A DNA stretch of 46,952 bases from an uncultured bacterium. GTDB taxonomy: Bacteria; Patescibacteriota; Gracilibacteria; Absconditabacterales; Absconditicoccaceae. Shown in pieces: positions 39,636-46,952 of this stretch (position 1 is the stretch's first letter; each line of letters starts with the position of its first letter). The position numbers and the translations under genes were made by a program. Below the pieces are notes generated by a model, which was not told the origin of the DNA, searched no databases, and was given only the letters and a program-made list of their open reading frames with translations. Location: positions 1 to 46,952 of the forward strand of contig CAJBLF010000056.1 in the NCBI GenBank assembly GCA_903953935.1, read 5' to 3'.

Positions 39636-40451
39636 ATGGAAACAATGACAGCAACAAAATCACAGACCACTTCAGTTGAGTCTATACATTTGAATACCTG
39701 TACTGACGTTCAGGATGTCGCTATGATAAGCGTAGACAATACTCAGACCTTTGAAAACAAAGAGCTCAATGAACTTTATGTCACCGAGTGAGAGCAGGTA
39801 GCACAAGCAACAAAAACCATTATGGAGGCGTGTGCATATTATGGGATTACCTTAATCAATGTGATAGAGGAACATCCATTAGGACACATTTCATTAGCAG
39901 CCAATTACAAGGACAAAAAACCGTTTGATTCTATCAATTACTTTGAAGTGGCAAATCGAACTGATGAAGAAAATGGACTAAGCAAAAGAGCTCAATTCAC
40001 GGTAGCTGAATTACAAACATTTTTAAAGGAATTAGCAACAAATGGAACGGGATCACAGATGTTACGACCCGATCATGGAATTGTAGATACCCAATGAGTA
40101 GAGCTCACCCAACCATTACAAGAATCAGATTTTGATGTGAAAATTGTCAAATGAACCAATCCCGCTAGAGAGGCATATAGTTGATTTGATGGGACAACAT
40201 TAGATGAACAACTTACCAAAAGAGAAAAAAAGATTGTACTCATTTGATGAGTAGCTACCGATTATTGTGTGGGAAATACAGCATTAGATGCAAGAAAACA
40301 TGGGTATGAAGTCTATCTTATCGATGATGCTATCAGAGGAGTTGCGCAAGAAACAACTGATGCTATGATGCAGACATTGAAGGGAGAATGAGTCAGATTT
40401 ATTTCTTCTCAAAAATTATTTCAGATTCTCAATCAACAATTTGCTGACTAA
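39636..40451 (+). CDS. pncA: Nicotinamidase (PncA)
   Basis: The protein has 271 aa from ATG 39636 to TAA 40449. Catalytic residues are in order: Asp in MISVDNTQTF, Lys in KIVKGTNPAREAYSGF, Cys in IGGVATDYCVGNTALDA. The metal-site segment LRPDHGIVDTQG fits the family's WP.H motif. It turns nicotinamide into nicotinate. Several glycines are TGA (CTEGEQ, IVKGTN, IGGVAT), marking it as native. pncB starts 27 nt downstream, so both salvage steps are one operon. It is unrelated in sequence detail to the isochorismatase-like protein at 37080. Confidence 0.92.
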
Positions 40452-40478
40452 CGTTTATTTTTATAACCCAATTATCAC

Positions 40479-42152
40479 ATGACTACTTTCGATACAAAAT
40501 CATACAAAGCAAGACTTCAAGAGTTTCCTGAGATTACCTTTGAGGAATATCAACAGATTACAGACTTGCAGGTCAGGAGAGATATTGCAAAAAAAAATAA
40601 AATCATCCAGACTGATGCTTACAATAGGACGATGAATTTTATTAAATGAGAAAAAAAATCTAAACAGAGAGAGACCTTCTCATTGTCTTTCAGAAGATCA
40701 CCAAACAAACAGTATGTAGTAGTAGATGGTATCAGAAGCACATTGAAAGATATTCTAGGAATTAGAATAACTCAAGCAGAACTTGATTTTGCTAAAGCAT
40801 TTTACGCAGACCAAAAGGCAAGATGAGGAAATGGATATTTCGATGCTGATATGTGGCAGGAAGTAGTAAATAATGGTGGGTTTATTCCTTTAGATATCAA
40901 AGCAGTTGCAGATGGTACGGTACTCAAACCCAAAGAGCCAGTGATGTTGGTAAGTGGGCCGGCAGAACTTGCAGCCACCTATGAACCAGTATTTCTCAGA
41001 GCATTTTTTAAAAGTATTGTTGCTACCGATGCTCATTATTTGGAAGAGATTATCTGACAAGGAAGAGTCGCTGAATTCGGTAAAAGAGCAACCGCAAATG
41101 AGGATTTTCATCTCGATGCGGTAGAAGCAAATATCGTAGGCGGAGGATTAACAAGTACCTCAAATGATACGGCGGCATTAGTATATCCACAAGTACTCAG
41201 TGGAGGAACTACCGCACATAGATATTTTGCTTGTTATCCTACAGAAAACGATGCATTCATAAATGCTATAGAAAAATGTGATAAGATAGCATTGCTCGTA
41301 GACTTAGTAGATTCCTACAAATGAATAGACAAGATAGTAGCATTAAAGAAAAAATATAGATCAAGCGGTAAAATTATAGGTATGAGATTGGATAGTGGAG
41401 ATCTCGCTGATCAAGCAGTCTATGCGCTCAAAAAATTACAAGAGCATGATATGCTCGATCCAAAATTGGATAAGATCGTAGTCGCAGATATCTCTACAGT
41501 TGATGATGTAAGACGTGTGGAAGAAGCAGTTGCTGCGGCATGATTCAATCCAAAAGACTTTATTCAATACGGACTCGGATGATTGTTGGTTGCGAGAAAC
41601 AAAACAAGAGATGCATTATCAGCAGCATATAAACTTACTAAAACTGAAGACTGAGCGACAGGAAAACTTTCCAACGATATCGACAAAGAACCGATTCCAT
41701 GAGATACCAATATCGAGATCAGAGATGGGGTAAGATATATCGTCCAAGAGGATGAAGAGATTCAGGGAGAAAGGTTGTTGAAAAACGTATATAGCAATGG
41801 TGAATTATCTTACGATGATAATGATATCCAAGCGGTTACGGATGCAAGAAATCAACTAGTGAAGACTTTTGATTTGGCGAAATTAGACACCAAGGAAAGC
41901 GAGACAACAAGAAAAATTCACGAAGAAGTGAGAGAGAGATTACTTGATAATTTAGATGATCATGTCTCCATGAAGAAGCTCTATGATCAATGAGCAGAAA
42001 CATTTGGTCAAAAAGAAGTATTCGAAACATGGTTACATACGCCACATTTCTTGATGTGATGAGCAACTCCTTATAGTATGATTCAGACACCAGAAGGAAA
42101 ACAAACAATCTATGAAGAACTTATAAGGATCGAACATGGAATATGTTGTTAA
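40479..42152 (+). CDS. pncB: Nicotinate phosphoribosyltransferase with C-terminal MbcA/ParS/Xre-like toxin-binding domain
   Basis: The protein has 557 aa from ATG 40479 to TAA 42150. The core is PncB-like: TDAYNRTM near the N-terminus, LSGGTTAHRYFACY (His247, the phosphorylated His position), MRLDSGDLAD and FIQYGLGGLLV. It makes nicotinate mononucleotide from nicotinate and PRPP. Residues about 498-557 match the antitoxin domain of the MbcA/ParS/Xre type (DUF2384): GAETFGQKEVFETWLHTPHF, then MGGATPYSMIQTPEGK and ELIRIEHGIC. The frame is continuous through TGA glycines inside the tail. RES/MbcT/ParT toxins that pair with such domains attack NAD or PRPP synthetase, so a link to NAD supply is plausible (inference). 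No RES gene is in the window. Confidence 0.85.
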
Positions 42153-42159
42153 AATTATC

Positions 42160-43362
42160 TTATAATAAGTCATTTTTTCCTTGGGTGGTCAATCTGATAT
42201 TTCATTTTTTCATGATATATTCCATGACTTCCATCAGATATTTCGTATCTTTGTAGGCTTTGACTTCTATGACGCTTTTGATTGCATCATTGGTGGGGCT
42301 TGCGATGGTATCCAGGGTTATCCTTACTTCATGGTCATGAAAAATACGTCTATCGAATACCACCTCTTTACCTGCTTGTTTAATGAAAAAACGATACGGA
42401 TACTTGTTAAGTATAGATTCTAGTTCTATTCATGTCAAATCTTTTTTTCATTTTTCTTTGCTGCTATAAAAAAAATTGTAGACACCATTTTTGTGGAGGT
42501 AGTCTTTTTTTGCAAGTGTATGTGCTATTTCCAGATTGCTGACACTTGTATCCGTTGCATGATCTTGTATCTCCCTAAATTTCAAGGTTCATTTTCTATC
42601 AGAAAAAGCAAGTATACGATGATCAAAATAGGTATCGTGATAGGTGCTTAGATTATGATTGGAAAGTCAGAATGTATTTGCTGTTTCTTCAAAAATAGAT
42701 TCTGATTGGTGAGGATTATTGAATATAAATCTGGATTCGTAATATTTTTCTCGATCAAATCCATTCAATTTCGTCAGATTTTTTTGGATATGATATGATA
42801 ATTCGTTTCCAGAATATTTCATTAGTATTGCAGGAGGAAGAGCAATCAAAAAACTGAAGATCGATAATAGCCAAGCATCAAACATATTATTGGAAAGTCA
42901 GTATGCCATAAGAGAAGTATATATGGTGTCATGGACTCATATATCAACAAGCAGATTTTTTAATCCGTTGGATATGTTTTCTTTGAATCATTGTTTTATA
43001 GCTTTTCAGGTTTTCTTATGTTCTATGACTGCTTTTGCATACTCCCATAAGAAAAATCAAATTTTTTCTATAACCGGTCAAGCAAGAGACAATGCTAAGG
43101 TGTTTTGGGTAAGTGAATTTACAAATAAGGTACCCAATACATTGTATCCAAAAGCTACCGCTTCTGCTCATCACAAATCTTTTGCCTCTTTGATCAATGG
43201 ATTCATGGGGACATAGATCAAATCTTTATTATCTATTGATAATTCGTTTGATTCAAGAACATCTTTCAGCTCTACTAGTATCTCTTCTATCCTTTGGTTT
43301 TTTATTCATTCCATGTGTATCAGTTGATCTAATTGTTGTATGAGTTCTTTATTGTTGGTCAT
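42160..43362 (-). CDS. Membrane protein with C-terminal soluble domain
   Basis: The protein has 400 aa from ATG 43362 to TAA 42160, convergent with pncB with a 7-bp gap. The N-terminal part has hydrophobic helices (NVLGTLFVNSLTQNTLALSL, then WLLSIFSFLIALPPAILM). The C-terminal 200 residues are mixed alpha/beta with acidic strands (DHRILAFSDRKGTLKFREI, VEVKAYKDTKYLMEVM). TGA glycines are present. Not recognised with confidence; a CYTH-like fold at the C-terminus is only a guess. Confidence 0.65.
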
Positions 43363-43426
43363 AGCGTAGTGATATATACATAAATACCTGATATATAGTA
43401 ATTTGAAATATAAAATCAAATCATTA

Positions 43427-43454
43427 TTGACATTTAATAGTAAATATATATAAG
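43427..43454 (+). promoter_or_regulatory. Repeated promoter, copy 1
   Basis: TTGACA (43427-43432), 16-bp spacer, TATAAG (43449-43454). The same block recurs at 43938 and 46105. Confidence 0.75.
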
Positions 43455-43460
43455 ATAAAA

Positions 43461-43520
43461 TACAAAAAACAAATAATAAATACAAAAAACAAATAATAAA
43501 TACAAAAAACAAACAAAGTA
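43461..43520 (+). repeat. Three 20-bp tandem units in a 5' leader
   Basis: Units begin TACAAAAAACAAA at 43461, 43481 and 43501; the first two are identical and the third differs near its end. They lie in the leader of the gene at 43526. Confidence 0.8.
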
Positions 43521-43525
43521 GGTCT

Positions 43526-43873
43526 ATGAACGCAACTATTATTAGTATTTTGGCACTCATTATTGCCACGGTATCACTGTATTTTTCTTTATCTAATATA
43601 GTGAATCAGAAGATTGCTCAGATTCATGATCTTGCATGTGATCAGAGTATAAACATTAGATATGAACTGGTTAAAGGGTTTATGACCTCATTGGCCAAAG
43701 GTAATAAACGAGTAAAATTGGGACAACTGATGTTTGAGGTAAGCAAGGAAGTAGATGGTATATCATATCTGCTTACATCATCAGAATATGTATTGCATGT
43801 GGCAGAATATGCATTACCTTCCAATAAAAAACCAATTCGTTTCGTATCATTTAAAAAACAATGTCATGTCTAA
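43526..43873 (+). CDS. Small membrane-anchored protein, unknown function
   Basis: The protein has 115 aa. One N-terminal membrane helix (ISILALIIATVSLYFSLSNI) is followed by a mostly helical soluble part. No TGA. It shares promoter type and leader style with the next two genes (TPM-domain protein and lemA). A terminator follows. Confidence 0.65.
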   Translation: MNATIISILALIIATVSLYFSLSNIVNQKIAQIHDLACDQSINIRYELVKGFMTSLAKGNKRVKLGQLMFEVSKEVDGISYLLTSSEYVLHVAEYALPSNKKPIRFVSFKKQCHV

Positions 43874-43886
43874 CACCACAAAAAGT

Positions 43887-43911
43887 TCCCGGTTATTATC
43901 GGGATTTTTTT
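43887..43911 (+). terminator. Terminator after the small membrane protein
   Basis: Stem TCCCG / CGGGA with an 8-nt loop and seven T. Confidence 0.75.
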
Positions 43912-43937
43912 AAAATGTACATGCTATCGTACTACTA

Positions 43938-43965
43938 TTGACATTTAATGGTAAATATATATAAG
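43938..43965 (+). promoter_or_regulatory. Repeated promoter, copy 2
   Basis: TTGACA (43938-43943), 16-bp spacer, TATAAG (43960-43965), one base different from copy 1 within the spacer. Confidence 0.75.
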
Positions 43966-44023
43966 ATAAATTACAGAAAACAAATATTTAATGTAAAAAC
44001 AAAAAACAAACAAAGTAAAATCT

Positions 44024-46039
44024 ATGAAAAAAATTGTAATGGCACTGATGATGACATGGGTATGTCTCTCAGTATTCGCATTCGACATTCCGGAACGACC
44101 AAACCCACCTAAGCTTGTGAACGATTATATTGGACTCTTGCAGCCCAATCAAATCCAGGCATTGGAAACCAAACTGGTTGAATTCAACAACAAGACGAGT
44201 ATCCAGATTGCTATAGTCATCCTTGATGACCTCGGTGGTGAAGATGCTAAAGTAGTTGTTGATCAACTGGGCGACAAATGGGGTGTAGGACAGGAAGGAT
44301 TGAACAATGGCATTGTCTTCATGATTGTGAAGTACAGCGAAAAAGCGCTGGAAAACATGACGGAGCAGAAGCGTGGAGATTGTCAGATTGCAGTAGCTGA
44401 TGGTTTAGGTGAATATCTGACCGATATCGAAGCCACAAACATCAGTAACGACGTATTCATTCCTTACGCAAAAAGTGATGAGTACTATAAAGGAATCGAC
44501 GAAACCGTAAATACCATGCTCCAAAAGCTTGGTCCTATCGGTTGGGAACAACGTCAGGCATTCATCAAAAAGAAAGAAGCGGAACGCGCAGAAGCTACAC
44601 GCGAATTCTTGAATGGCTTGTTGATGACAGCTATCATCATTGGAATCATTGTTTTGATAACAGTGCTGGTAATTGTTATCAGGAGATCTTATCTCAAGAA
44701 AAAAGAGATACGGGAACGAAGAGCATCGTTAAAGAAAAGTTTCGATGAGAATAATGTCTCGTATAAGCGGCTTTTGGGTATGATTACTTCCATGGGAAAC
44801 GGATATCCTGAATGGGCAAAAACTCGGCATGAGGAGATCGTTAGAAAGATTAATAGCGATATTAAAGTGTCATGTGAAGAGGTACTCAAAAGATTTCCTG
44901 AAGTTGTAGAAACCAATCTTGTGTTAGCTTCTAAATATGTAGGACAATTTACTGATGTAGTTGATCAGTTTGAAAGTATGATAACTCAACTTGATCAGAT
45001 TCCTGCAGAAGTTGATATGTACAATCTTTATGCTCCTGCAGTACTCAAAACTACTCAGGATACGTGGAATGAGTTTTCCAGCAAAATTCAGAACAAACAG
45101 AAACAAGGATACAAACTCCTTGATTACCAAAAACAATCGGAAGGTTTCAAAAATGATCTTTCCAATATTGATACAAAGTTGAAACTCGGAAATGAAGAAA
45201 GTAAGTATGTATATGAAACCAGCAAAACAACCAATGAAGCAATTCATAATGTTTGGTTGAGTATGCAAACATATCTTCAGAATCAGGAATCAACGAAAAC
45301 AATCATTGCATCACTGACGTCTGATATCAATCAAATTCCTACCAAACGCGCTGCTGCTCAAAAGATTCTGGATACGCTCAAGGCTGAGTGTCCCAAAGAA
45401 AATTGGGAAGATCTGGATAAACTTTTTGGTGGCGTAACCGCATTGCTCAGCTTATGCTCAGCAAAAAAAGAAGAAGCAGAAGTAAGAAATGGAATGGATA
45501 TCCAGGATTTTACTACTGCCAAATCCATGGCTGATGAGGGAAATGAAAAGATGCAGCGGATAGAAAACTTGTTCCAGGATATCCAGGAACGAAAGGATGA
45601 AATCATCAATGCTAAAGCGAATTATGCTTCTATGCTGAAATCAGCGAAAACTGCAATTTCTTCGGCATCCAGCAAATGTTCTGATTCGGATGTTGAGTCC
45701 GGAGCTAAAAACAAATTGGCGGAAGCACAGAAAAAGTTCAAATCAGCAGAAGCGAAAGCTACCGAATCGCTCATCAATTGGCTTGCTTGTATTGTACTTT
45801 TGACTGCAGCAAAATCGCTTGCAGACGAAGCATACGGGATGGCCGAAAATGATATCGAAGAAGCGGAAAATGAAAGAGCAAGAGTAGCTGCAGCTGCAGT
45901 AGCAGCCGCAGCCGCGGCAGCCGCAGCAAGAAGATCAGAATCCTACCATTCGAGTTCATCAAGCAGTAGTAGTAGTACAAGTTTCAGTGGTTTCGGCGGC
46001 GGCAGTTTTGGCGGCGGCGGAGGCGGCGGAAGCTGGTAA
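44024..46039 (+). CDS. TPM-domain (YgcG-like) membrane protein with long coiled-coil insertion
   Basis: The protein has 671 aa. A signal peptide (MKKIVMALMMTWVCLSVFA) is followed by a TPM domain: LVNDYIGLLQPNQIQALE, then IQIAIVILDDLGG and DGLGEYLTD. One membrane helix (LLMTAIIIGIIVLITVLVI) is followed by about 350 residues of coiled coil and an Ala-rich stretch. The end is the typical Ser/Gly tail of the family (FGGGSFGGGGGGGSW). All ~50 glycines are GGN, many GGC, with no TGA. TPM proteins often pair with LemA, which is the next gene. It probably faces the periplasm or outside. Confidence 0.85.
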   Translation: MKKIVMALMMTWVCLSVFAFDIPERPNPPKLVNDYIGLLQPNQIQALETKLVEFNNKTSIQIAIVILDDLGGEDAKVVVDQLGDKWGVGQEGLNNGIVFMIVKYSEKALENMTEQKRGDCQIAVADGLGEYLTDIEATNISNDVFIPYAKSDEYYKGIDETVNTMLQKLGPIGWEQRQAFIKKKEAERAEATREFLNGLLMTAIIIGIIVLITVLVIVIRRSYLKKKEIRERRASLKKSFDENNVSYKRLLGMITSMGNGYPEWAKTRHEEIVRKINSDIKVSCEEVLKRFPEVVETNLVLASKYVGQFTDVVDQFESMITQLDQIPAEVDMYNLYAPAVLKTTQDTWNEFSSKIQNKQKQGYKLLDYQKQSEGFKNDLSNIDTKLKLGNEESKYVYETSKTTNEAIHNVWLSMQTYLQNQESTKTIIASLTSDINQIPTKRAAAQKILDTLKAECPKENWEDLDKLFGGVTALLSLCSAKKEEAEVRNGMDIQDFTTAKSMADEGNEKMQRIENLFQDIQERKDEIINAKANYASMLKSAKTAISSASSKCSDSDVESGAKNKLAEAQKKFKSAEAKATESLINWLACIVLLTAAKSLADEAYGMAENDIEEAENERARVAAAAVAAAAAAAAARRSESYHSSSSSSSSSTSFSGFGGGSFGGGGGGGSW

Positions 46040-46062
46040 AATCTATGAAATAATCTATCACG

Positions 46063-46092
46063 GCAGACCTGTATGTAGGGTCTGCTTTTTTT
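46063..46092 (+). terminator. Terminator after the TPM gene
   Basis: Stem GCAGACC / GGTCTGC with a ~9-nt loop and a T-run. Confidence 0.85.
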
Positions 46093-46104
46093 GTAAAATA
46101 AGTA

Positions 46105-46132
46105 TTGACATTTAATAGTAAATATATATAAA
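46105..46132 (+). promoter_or_regulatory. Repeated promoter, copy 3
   Basis: TTGACA (46105-46110), 16-bp spacer identical to copy 1, TATAAA (46127-46132). Confidence 0.75.
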
Positions 46133-46165
46133 ATATACCGATGTGATATTTAACATTATCTATCT

Positions 46166-46243
46166 ATGGGAGTACGCGAAAATCCTGAAGACCAAAGAGT
46201 AGCAAAAAACAAATCAAAAAAATCAAAAAAATGAACGGATTAG
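46166..46243 (+). CDS. Short upstream ORF overlapping lemA
   Basis: ATG 46166 opens a 22-codon, Lys-rich frame (MGVRENPEDQRVAKNKSKKS) that meets TGA at 46232, one base after the lemA start (ATGA overlap). With TGA as Gly it ends at TAG 46241. The ATGA overlap resembles translational coupling in a standard-code donor. It may be a leader peptide or chance. Confidence 0.35.
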
Positions 46244-46830
46244 TAAAAACATTACTCGTATTGGGCATTATTGCCCTCGCATTCATGGGTGGCTGTAACT
46301 ATGTGAAGAACACATTCAACAGTATGGTGGACAAACAGGAAGAAGTCAACAAGGCATGGTCGGATGTGGAAAGCGTCTATCAGCGCCGGGCTGACCTCAT
46401 CCCCAACCTGGTGCTTGTCGTAAAAGGTGCTGCTAATTTTGAGCAGTCAACCCTTACCGCGGTTATCGAGGCAAGAGCCAAGGCAACGTCTATCACCATT
46501 GATCCCAGCAAAGCAACACCGCAGCAGCTGAAACAGTTTACAGAAGCACAGCAGGGTGTACAATCGGCTTTGTCCAGGTTAATGGTGGTGGTAGAAAAAT
46601 ACCCCGAGCTCAAGGCTAACAAAAACTTCTCGGATCTCCAGGTACAGTTGGAAGGTTCAGAAAATCGGATTACTGTCGAACGCAGGAAATTTAATGATGC
46701 AGCAAGAGAGTACAACAGGTACATCAGGCGATTTCCCAACAACTTCCTTACTGGCTTTGGCAATTTTCAGCCACGGGCGTATTTTGAAGCAGACAAAGGT
46801 GCAGAAAAGGCGCCTGAAATAAAATTCTAA
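46231..46830 (+). CDS. lemA: LemA-family protein
   Basis: The protein has 199 aa from ATG 46231. An N-terminal membrane segment with a possible lipobox (ALAFMGGCNYV) is followed by the LemA core: VNKAWSDVESVYQRRADLIP, then SDLQVQLEGSENRITVERRK and the ending YNRYIRRFPNNF. The family is exposed outside the membrane; its function is unsettled, and it is commonly adjacent to TPM-domain genes, as here on both sides. No TGA is used and GC is higher than in native genes. Confidence 0.95.
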   Translation: MNGLVKTLLVLGIIALAFMGGCNYVKNTFNSMVDKQEEVNKAWSDVESVYQRRADLIPNLVLVVKGAANFEQSTLTAVIEARAKATSITIDPSKATPQQLKQFTEAQQGVQSALSRLMVVVEKYPELKANKNFSDLQVQLEGSENRITVERRKFNDAAREYNRYIRRFPNNFLTGFGNFQPRAYFEADKGAEKAPEIKF

Positions 46831-46851
46831 ACCAAACAAAGAGAAAATTCT

Positions 46852-46952
46852 ATGAAAAAATGGGTATTGCTGGTATGCAGCATCATCGTAATGTTGACCG
46901 GGTGTCAGACATCGACGGACAATGGAATACCGAAACCGACAGGGTTTGTCAA
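46852..46952 (+). CDS. Start of a lipoprotein, probably TPM-domain, cut by the window edge
   Basis: ATG 46852 gives 33 codons: a lipoprotein signal (LLVCSIIVMLTGCQTS, Cys in the lipobox) followed by IPKPTGFV, the usual beginning of a TPM domain after LemA. It lies 21 nt downstream of lemA. The rest is outside the window. Confidence 0.6.
   Translation, partial: MKKWVLLVCSIIVMLTGCQTSTDNGIPKPTGFV

Noticed and set aside
43461-43520. CRISPR-like array
   Set aside because: Only three adjacent 20-bp units without spacers; it is a tandem repeat in a leader.
1-46952. Pseudogenisation of many genes by internal TGA stops
   Set aside because: TGA falls at conserved glycines in unrelated families and the frames otherwise stay intact to TAA or TAG, so this is a recoded codon, not decay.
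32873-46952. Assembly chimera between a UGA-Gly bacterium and a Bacteroidota genome
   Set aside because: TGA-free genes are interleaved with TGA-using pncA, pncB and the 42160 gene, and share host-like promoters and TAA stops. Read linkage would still be the proper test.

Overview
The window comes from a bacterium that reads UGA as glycine (translation table 25), as in Absconditabacteria (SR1) and Gracilibacteria. Many genes carry in-frame TGA exactly where glycine is required: the CoaE P-loop, the nucleophile elbow of an alpha/beta hydrolase, the glycine-rich linker of DnaJ, the GGG motif of a VanW-family protein, and across ThrRS and AsnRS. With TGA read as Gly these become single full-length proteins ending only in TAA or TAG. 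Read with the standard code they break into fragments. Base composition is AT-rich, most starts lack a Shine-Dalgarno sequence, and the clear promoters are TTGAC(A/T)-16 bp-TATA-type boxes. No rRNA, tRNA or CRISPR was seen.

Layout. 1-4.3 kb: two secreted proteins with no in-frame TGA, a C10 (streptopain-like) peptidase with beta-helix and Ig-like regions, and an M23-like lipoprotein. 4.4-10.9 kb: minus-strand native genes (VanW family, DnaJ, a WecA/TagO-like transferase, a coiled-coil protein and a small partner), with a gap holding two structured-RNA candidates. 11.2-15.5 kb: thrS, a LOG-family protein, a PRTase-like protein and a self-operator-linked YerC/TrpR-like repressor. 16.4-22.5 kb: a plus-strand run of asnS, HIT, TIM-barrel, SLH-like, HAD-like, hydrolase, SMR and UMPH-1 genes. 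22.4-30.6 kb: a minus-strand run of Tex, an NrtR-like Nudix-HTH protein, a CoaD-CoaE-HD triple fusion, a HemK-like methyltransferase and a histidine phosphatase. 30.7-32.8 kb: an unknown gene followed by a dUTPase/dCTP-deaminase-like gene. 32.9-38.9 kb: a second TGA-free island with a radical SAM protein, PP2C phosphatase, protein kinase, isochorismatase/nicotinamidase-like hydrolase and VWA protein, resembling a TerY-P-type phosphorylation triad. 39.2-42.2 kb: a small unknown gene, a native nicotinamidase (pncA), and a nicotinate phosphoribosyltransferase (pncB) with a C-terminal MbcA/ParS/Xre toxin-binding-like domain. 42.2-43.4 kb: a membrane protein. 43.5-46.9 kb: a third TGA-free island with a small membrane protein, a TPM-domain protein, LemA and the start of a TPM-like lipoprotein.

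How it fits together. NAD and CoA metabolism recur: pncA, pncB with its antitoxin-like tail, an NrtR-like regulator, a CoaD-CoaE fusion and a second PncA-like hydrolase inside the PP2C/kinase/VWA operon. That signalling operon and the segment leading to pncA-pncB begin with nearly the same promoter/operator block, which suggests (inference) shared control. The TGA-free islands use GGN for every glycine yet end in TAA and mostly sit behind host-like promoters. This fits genes acquired from a standard-code bacterium (several families are common in Bacteroidota) better than an assembly error.

Non-coding highlights: a REP-like palindrome family placed 3-6 nt after four stop codons, three near-identical promoters in front of three consecutive genes, and a terminator hairpin whose T-run touches a start codon.
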